Shown: positions 4,947 through 9,060 of the stretch, piece by piece
Layout of the letters: each line of letters opens with the position of its first letter
Position numbering within the stretch: the first letter of the stretch is position 1
NCBI GenBank assembly: GCA_041746105.1
Contig: JBGTHP010000020.1
Coordinates: forward strand, 1 to 9,060
Direction: 5' to 3'
Source of the DNA: JBFHRE01 sp041746105
GTDB lineage: Bacteria; Actinomycetota; Acidimicrobiia; Spongiisociales; ZC4RG35
DNA: 9,060 nt
Notes under the pieces: model-generated
The model's database searches: none
What the model saw: the letters and a program-made list of their open reading frames with translations, nothing else
What the model was told of the DNA's origin: nothing
Made by a program: the position numbers and the translations under genes

Positions 4947-7198
4947 CCCTCCAAGGCACGTTCCAGAGCGGCGACCAGTTGGTCGGCGTGGTGCTCTGCG
5001 AACACCAGCGGGGGTCTGATCTTGATCACGTTCGCCCAACGGCCCGTTCGTCCAACCAGGACACCATACCGACGCATCTCGTTGACCACTCTGCCGGCCA
5101 AATCGGCAGAGGCCAGTTCGACCCCGATGAACATGCCTGGCCCGCGCACTGCCTTGATCTGGTTACTTCCGATGGCACCGATCTGGTCTCGGATGTAATG
5201 GCCGATCTGGTCAGCCCTCAGGGGCAATCCTTCTTCCTCCAGCACGTCGAGGACCGCCATTCCGGCCGCGGCGGCCACCGGCGACCCGGCGAATGTCGAG
5301 AAGAAATGCCACCCGTCGGCGAAGGCGCCGGCGATGGCTGGGGTCGTGATCACCGCTCCCATCGGATGACCGTTGCCCATTGGTTTGCCGAGCGTGACGA
5401 TGTCCGGCACCACCGCGTCCCCGGCGAAACCCCAGAATCTGCTGCCAACCCGACCAAATCCGGCCTGAACCTCGTCGGCGATGCAAAGCCCACCGACCGC
5501 TCGAACGGCCGTGTAGGCAGCGTCGAGGTATCCAGGCGGCGCATCGAAGATTCCGTCGCTTGAAAACACAGAGTCGGTGATGAACGCGGCCGGGGTGTGG
5601 CCCCGGGAATTCAGTTCGGTTACCGCCTGATCAATCTCGGCCACCACCCGCGTTGCGGCGTCGTCGGCGGCCAGCGTCGCAGCGCCCCCGATTCTCACCG
5701 ACCATGGCTCGAGCCGGGCCGGGTCCAGTTCTTCAGGCGACATCGATGCCGTCGCCCACGTCGTCCCGTGGTAGGCGTGTTCCGTGGTGATGACCCCCTG
5801 GTGCCCGGTGACCGTTCTTGCAATCTGATAGGCAAGGTCGTTCGCCTCGCTCCCGGAATTCACGAACATCACCACCGACAGGTCGTCCGGCAATAGTCGC
5901 CCCAACCTGTCGGCGTAATCGAGCACGCCGTCGACCAGGTAGCGCGTGTTGGTCGTGAGCGTCACGGCCTGGTGGGCGAGTGCATTCGTGACCCTGGGGT
6001 GGTTGTGTCCTACGTGCGGGACGTTGTTGTAGGCATCGAGAAGGCGCCGACCTTCGGTATCCACCAGCCAAACGCCTTCGGCCGAAGCCAGACGGACAGG
6101 GTCGTCATAACTCAACGCGAGAGAAGGCCCGAGCAGTCGGGAGCGGTCGGTGATCGCGGTTTCACCGGTTCTGGTCCGCGGGGCAGGCCATCCGCACGCA
6201 CGCCGCAACTCCCGAACGGCCGATTCGACATCTATCTGATCTAGACCGCGGAGGGCTGCGAGCACCTCGTTTTGATCACCGAGTATGTATTCGGCGTTTT
6301 TGGGATCGATGTTCACTCGCCACGCCGCGATCAGATATGACTGAACCATTCTCGCCGCCGCCAGGTCGGGGATCAGCGCCACCTCCTCCGGTTCCAACGG
6401 ATCGAGCGAGTGATAGGCCGCCACCATCTGCGCCATCACCGCCACCGGGTCTTGGGCAAAGGTCTGGTAGGCGGCAGTCACCGCCAATTCCAGGATCCGA
6501 GGCCCGTGGCTCATGTCACCAAAGTCAACGAGGCCGCTGACACGGTCAGGGTCTGCCTCGGTGGTCAGGAGATTGTGCGCGTGGGCGTCTCCATGCAAGG
6601 TCTGGGTGGCCAAGAGGGGGAAACGAGGGACCACGTCTACGGCAAAGCGATCGAGACGGCGTTTGATCAGATCCTGTGGTCCCGCCTCGACGAATTCGAG
6701 TTTGGGGACCAGATCCAGAAGTTGCGTGACATCCCACAGAAAGGGGCGCTGCACAGAGGGGTGATCGAAGCTGCGAAGCGCCCGGCTCAGACGGGCCACG
6801 GTGGCGGCAAGTGACCGTCTGAATGCGGGCGAGGTCGGAGCATCGGGGTGGTGACCTGCGAGGAAATCCACCATCTGGATCACATGGACTTTGCCTCCGA
6901 TTTCGAAGGACCCGATCGGTGAACCTGTCGTCGTGCGTCTGACTCGCGGGATTGGCAGTGAAGGATCGGCGGCAAGGGCGTGCTCCATGGCGAGCACCTG
7001 GACCTCGACAGATTCCGGTTTGTCTGCCGGGTTGGCGATTTTCAACGCGTAGTCGCCTTCCTCGGAAACGATTCGAAAGTTGGCGTCGCGTTCGCCCGAG
7101 AGTTCGGTGGCCGAACTCTCGAGGCCAAACAATTCGCGCGCCACCCTCTGGGCGACGGCGGCGTCGACATCGGGGCGGGGCGATTCGAAGAGTTCCAT
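4943..7198 (-). CDS. Bifunctional APH-fold kinase / class-III PLP phospho-lyase (aminotransferase fold)
   Basis: This 751-residue protein joins two enzymes. Residues about 15-335 form an APH/choline-kinase fold: YALKI with Lys53 for ATP, the Brenner motif LHGDAHAHN (His202, Asp204, Asn209) and VDFGD with Asp225 for metal. Residues about 355-751 form a class-III PLP enzyme: the GHNHP start, NSGSEAND at 447-454, DEVQAGFGR with Asp575 for the pyridine ring, and Lys605 in TLGKPMGNGHPMG as Schiff-base lysine. Human homologues of the halves are hydroxylysine kinase (AGPHD1) and the phospho-lyases AGXT2L1/AGXT2L2, which act on phosphoethanolamine and 5-phosphohydroxylysine. The fusion therefore suggests phosphorylation of an amino alcohol, then elimination of phosphate and ammonia to an aldehyde; the substrate is unknown. 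No peptidase-like middle domain, seen in some relatives, is present. I chose ATG 7198 because GAGAG lies 5 nt upstream; a start at 7276 would overlap the preceding gene. Confidence 0.88.
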   Translation of the reverse strand: MELFESPRPDVDAAVAQRVARELFGLESSATELSGERDANFRIVSEEGDYALKIANPADKPESVEVQVLAMEHALAADPSLPIPRVRRTTTGSPIGSFEIGGKVHVIQMVDFLAGHHPDAPTSPAFRRSLAATVARLSRALRSFDHPSVQRPFLWDVTQLLDLVPKLEFVEAGPQDLIKRRLDRFAVDVVPRFPLLATQTLHGDAHAHNLLTTEADPDRVSGLVDFGDMSHGPRILELAVTAAYQTFAQDPVAVMAQMVAAYHSLDPLEPEEVALIPDLAAARMVQSYLIAAWRVNIDPKNAEYILGDQNEVLAALRGLDQIDVESAVRELRRACGWPAPRTRTGETAITDRSRLLGPSLALSYDDPVRLASAEGVWLVDTEGRRLLDAYNNVPHVGHNHPRVTNALAHQAVTLTTNTRYLVDGVLDYADRLGRLLPDDLSVVMFVNSGSEANDLAYQIARTVTGHQGVITTEHAYHGTTWATASMSPEELDPARLEPWSVRIGGAATLAADDAATRVVAEIDQAVTELNSRGHTPAAFITDSVFSSDGIFDAPPGYLDAAYTAVRAVGGLCIADEVQAGFGRVGSRFWGFAGDAVVPDIVTLGKPMGNGHPMGAVITTPAIAGAFADGWHFFSTFAGSPVAAAAGMAVLDVLEEEGLPLRADQIGHYIRDQIGAIGSNQIKAVRGPGMFIGVELASADLAGRVVNEMRRYGVLVGRTGRWANVIKIRPPLVFAEHHADQLVAALERALEG

Positions 7199-7206
7199 CG
7201 TTGCTC

Positions 7207-7965
7207 TCAGGGCCGCATCAGTTTGAACGACTCGGCGAGCGCCAGGCCGGCAGGCGCTCCAAGTCCCTCCGCCCACGTCCGCATACGTTCGACGAAGGCG
7301 CCACGGCCGTTTTCGTGGGCGTCTTGCATTGTCGAGTGTGCCTGGCTCCGATGACAGAGGAGCGCGTCGATCTTTCTATCGAATGTCGCAGAGATGTCCT
7401 CCCAATAATCTGGCTCATCTGCGGACCACAGGAGCAAGGTCTCGGGGCGGTGCTTGTCCCAGCCGTCGCCGATCTGATCCGGAAAAAACAGGTGATCGCG
7501 CGCAGCGACGACTGCGTCGAGCGTTGCCCACCCTGCCTGGCGATGGTCAGGGTGCAACATATATCGCTTCCACGGATCGAATCCGAGGACGACGGTTGGG
7601 CGTAAACGTCTGATCCACAGGCAGAGTTCGGCCCGGAGGGCCGTGTCGCTTTGCAGTTCTCCGTCCACCCGATCGAGGAACACCAACTCGCCTGATGCGC
7701 CGAGCACCTCGGCCGATTCGAGTTGTTCCCGGCGGCGGATCTCTGACAATCGGCCGGCGGTCATGTCGGGGTCCCAGGTCCCCTTCGAGCCATCTGTGAT
7801 GATGAGCATCGAGATCTCGGCGCCGGCTGCTCCCCACTTGGCGAGGGTCCCTCCACAACCGAATTCGGCGTCATCGTGATGAGCACCGATCGTGAGGACT
7901 CTCTCAGGCGTGTCGAGAGGGGTTGGTGGCTCGAGCCTCAGTTCTGGATGGATATTGGCGGTCAC
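7207..7965 (-). CDS. PIG-L/LmbE-family zinc de-N-acetylase
   Basis: The 252-residue protein belongs to the PIG-L superfamily, which includes MshB, BshB and GlcNAc-PI deacetylase, zinc enzymes that remove N-acetyl groups. The motif AHHDDAEFGCGGT is at 28-40, with His29 and Asp32 as zinc ligands and Asp31 as general base by alignment with MshB AHPDD. The second motif HPDHRQAG supplies His140 as the third ligand. TDGSKGTWDPD and IRRREQLESAEVLG are typical of the family. His30 replaces the usual proline of AHPDD. The substrate is unclear; mycothiol synthesis is one possibility, but no other mycothiol gene is visible. The start is GTG 7965, whose GTGA overlaps the TGA of cofC, so translation is probably coupled. 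A longer in-frame extension lies wholly within cofC and is not coding. The kinase-lyase gene starts 8 nt downstream. Confidence 0.9.
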   Translation of the reverse strand: MTANIHPELRLEPPTPLDTPERVLTIGAHHDDAEFGCGGTLAKWGAAGAEISMLIITDGSKGTWDPDMTAGRLSEIRRREQLESAEVLGASGELVFLDRVDGELQSDTALRAELCLWIRRLRPTVVLGFDPWKRYMLHPDHRQAGWATLDAVVAARDHLFFPDQIGDGWDKHRPETLLLWSADEPDYWEDISATFDRKIDALLCHRSQAHSTMQDAHENGRGAFVERMRTWAEGLGAPAGLALAESFKLMRP

Positions 7966-8576
7966 GGCCCCGAGGCTACTTCGAGAACGGGCTTCAACCA
8001 GGCGCCCTGCGGAAGAGATAGGCATGCCTCGAGGTCGGAGGGATGATCGAGGTCGAGACCCAACCCCAACCGGCTCAATACCGAAATCTTCCCGTCCCCG
8101 AGTCGCGCCAGGTGGCGGTGAAAGCTGCCAGGTCCATAAGAAAAATCGAAATCCGAGCCGTTGGTTCCGATCAGTGATGTGCCACCGTCGGAAGAATGGG
8201 CGATGGTCGCGACCGCGTTTCCAATCGACTCGACCGCGGTTGCGATGTCGGATGGTCCGACCAGGGGAAGATCCGCATGACAGATGGCCCATGCCATACC
8301 CCGTTGTACCGCCCACTCCACCGCACCGGCGGCGGCCCGGTTGAGGCTGGAACCGGGATCGATCAGGACCGGCAAACCCTGCTCGTTCGCCCATTTGGTC
8401 ACTTCGATGTCGGCTGAGAGCACCAACGGCTCGGCGCCTCCGTCGACCACAGCCGCAAGGGTGTGGGCGGCAAGGCCGATCGACAAGGTTCGTCTTGTCG
8501 CCGGATCGAGCACAGAGGCCAGTCGTTGCTTGGCAGCATCGAAAGGTTTCACCGGCACCGCCACCACCACTCCCAA
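7962..8576 (-). CDS. cofC: CofC/FbiD 2-phospho-L-lactate / phosphoenolpyruvate guanylyltransferase (coenzyme F420 synthesis)
   Basis: CofC/FbiD joins GMP from GTP to 2-phospholactate or, in actinobacteria, phosphoenolpyruvate, giving the activated side-chain donor for F420. The 204-residue protein has the nucleotidyltransferase N-terminus VAVPVKPFDAAKQRLA, HADLPLV at 100-106, DGGTSLI at 130-136, SYGPGSFHRHL around 146-156 and LDLDHPSDL at 174-182. These are the family landmarks in the right order; Asp102 and the aspartates of LDLD are the likely metal ligands. The start is TTG 8576, supported by GGAGG 6 nt upstream and by a 2-nt gap after the epimerase-like gene; in-frame GTGs further in have poorer spacing. 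Its 3' end overlaps the deacetylase by 4 nt. No other F420 gene (fbiA, fbiB, fbiC) lies in this window, so they must be elsewhere. Confidence 0.9.
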   Translation of the reverse strand: MGVVVAVPVKPFDAAKQRLASVLDPATRRTLSIGLAAHTLAAVVDGGAEPLVLSADIEVTKWANEQGLPVLIDPGSSLNRAAAGAVEWAVQRGMAWAICHADLPLVGPSDIATAVESIGNAVATIAHSSDGGTSLIGTNGSDFDFSYGPGSFHRHLARLGDGKISVLSRLGLGLDLDHPSDLEACLSLPQGAWLKPVLEVASGP

Positions 8577-8578
8577 GA

Positions 8579-9058
8579 TCAGCCTCCGTCGATGACGCGA
8601 CCGGCCATCACCGATTCGTAACTATCAGCCCAGCGTTTGCCTTCAGGCCATTCCGCGAATTGGATCACGACACCGTGGGCCGACTTGGGATGGATAAAGG
8701 CTTCGCTCCATTCCGGCGATCGGTGGAGGCCCGTGACCTCCATTCCCAATTCTTTGGCCTTGGCCACCGCGGCATCGAGTTGTGTGACCTTAAAGGTGAG
8801 ATGGTGTACACCTTCTCCTCTTTTCTCGAGGTGGCGAACCAGCCAGGTGTTTCCTTCGAGCGGCTGTATCAGTTCCAGAGTGCCGGTGCCAGGCAGCGAG
8901 TACTGGACCCAACGAAACCGCATGCGAACGTTGTCGCCTCCATCGAGGAACTCGGCTGCCATCAGATCGATCATCGACTCGCACGCCGCGATATCCCACA
9001 CGGCCATCGAAACGTGGTCGTACCGCTCCACAACAGCATCGAACTCGGTCATGTCCAT
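8579..9058 (-). CDS. Methylmalonyl-CoA epimerase-like VOC protein (5' end at window edge)
   Basis: The frame encodes 159 residues and resembles methylmalonyl-CoA epimerase, the metal enzyme that interconverts the 2R and 2S isomers in propionate metabolism. Shared landmarks are YDHVSMAVWD near the N-terminus, LELIQPLEGN, HLEKRGEGVHHLTFKV at about 76-91 and FIHPKSAHGVVIQF at 121-134. By alignment to the Propionibacterium enzyme (His12, Gln65, His91, Glu141), the metal ligands become His15, Glu62, His85 or His86, and Gln133. The usual glutamate in LIEL is thus a glutamine, and the usual glutamine is a glutamate. The protein also has a C-terminal extension of about 15 residues. Epimerase activity is probable but not certain; another VOC function remains possible. 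ATG 9058 or 9052 are candidate starts, and the true start may lie outside the window. It is the first visible gene of the operon. Confidence 0.8.
   Translation of the reverse strand: MDMTEFDAVVERYDHVSMAVWDIAACESMIDLMAAEFLDGGDNVRMRFRWVQYSLPGTGTLELIQPLEGNTWLVRHLEKRGEGVHHLTFKVTQLDAAVAKAKELGMEVTGLHRSPEWSEAFIHPKSAHGVVIQFAEWPEGKRWADSYESVMAGRVIDGG
8583..8587 (-). promoter_or_regulatory. Ribosome binding site fixing the TTG start of cofC
   Basis: The minus strand reads GGAGG, ending 6 nt before the TTG at 8576. It lies inside the last codons of the epimerase-like gene and supports the unusual TTG over the GTG two codons later. Confidence 0.7.
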
Positions 9059-9060
9059 CG

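Noticed and set aside
7966..8394. N-terminal extension of the PIG-L frame
   Set aside because: It lies wholly inside cofC in another frame, is arginine-rich without family similarity, and the GTGA overlap at 7962-7965 gives a normal start.

Overview
The window looks like a chromosomal segment of a high-GC actinobacterium. The grounds are high GC in third codon positions, frequent GTG/TTG starts, a CofC/FbiD-type gene for coenzyme F420 synthesis, a small winged-helix regulator of an actinobacterial type, and an ArsR with the vicinal-cysteine arrangement known from corynebacteria. An uncultured member near Acidimicrobiia is my guess, not something the sequence proves. I see no rRNA, convincing tRNA, CRISPR array, insertion sequence or integrase.

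Layout. Positions 2-208 hold the C-terminal end of a winged-helix regulator. About 510 bases follow without a recognisable gene. A minus-strand lipoprotein (718-1659) carries three tandem Ig-like repeats. Divergent from it is a short prmC-type glutamine methyltransferase (1792-2538). Next is a compact divergent arsenic module: an ArsI/CadI-family VOC protein (2591-2986, minus) and an ArsR repressor (3054-3377, plus). Between them lie two near-identical palindromes that are very likely the ArsR operators. ArsR converges with a dGTPase-like HD phosphohydrolase (3384-4376, minus), which is divergent from a MacroD-type macrodomain hydrolase (4455-4946, plus).

The right half (9058 down to 4943) is a tight minus-strand operon of four genes. 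They are a methylmalonyl-CoA epimerase-like VOC protein, CofC/FbiD, a PIG-L/LmbE de-N-acetylase, and a fused APH-type kinase plus class-III PLP phospho-lyase/aminotransferase. Junctions are 2 nt, a 4-nt overlap and 8 nt. The operon's last gene shares its stop region with the convergent macrodomain gene.

How the genes may work together. ArsR and ArsI form a self-contained response to trivalent (organo)arsenicals: the repressor senses through vicinal cysteines and the dioxygenase breaks the C-As bond. In the operon, the deacetylase and the kinase-lyase fusion could form a three-step route: remove an N-acyl group from an amino alcohol, phosphorylate its hydroxyl, then eliminate phosphate and ammonia to give an aldehyde. 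This is inference from domain chemistry and gene order, and it is the best candidate here for an undescribed system.
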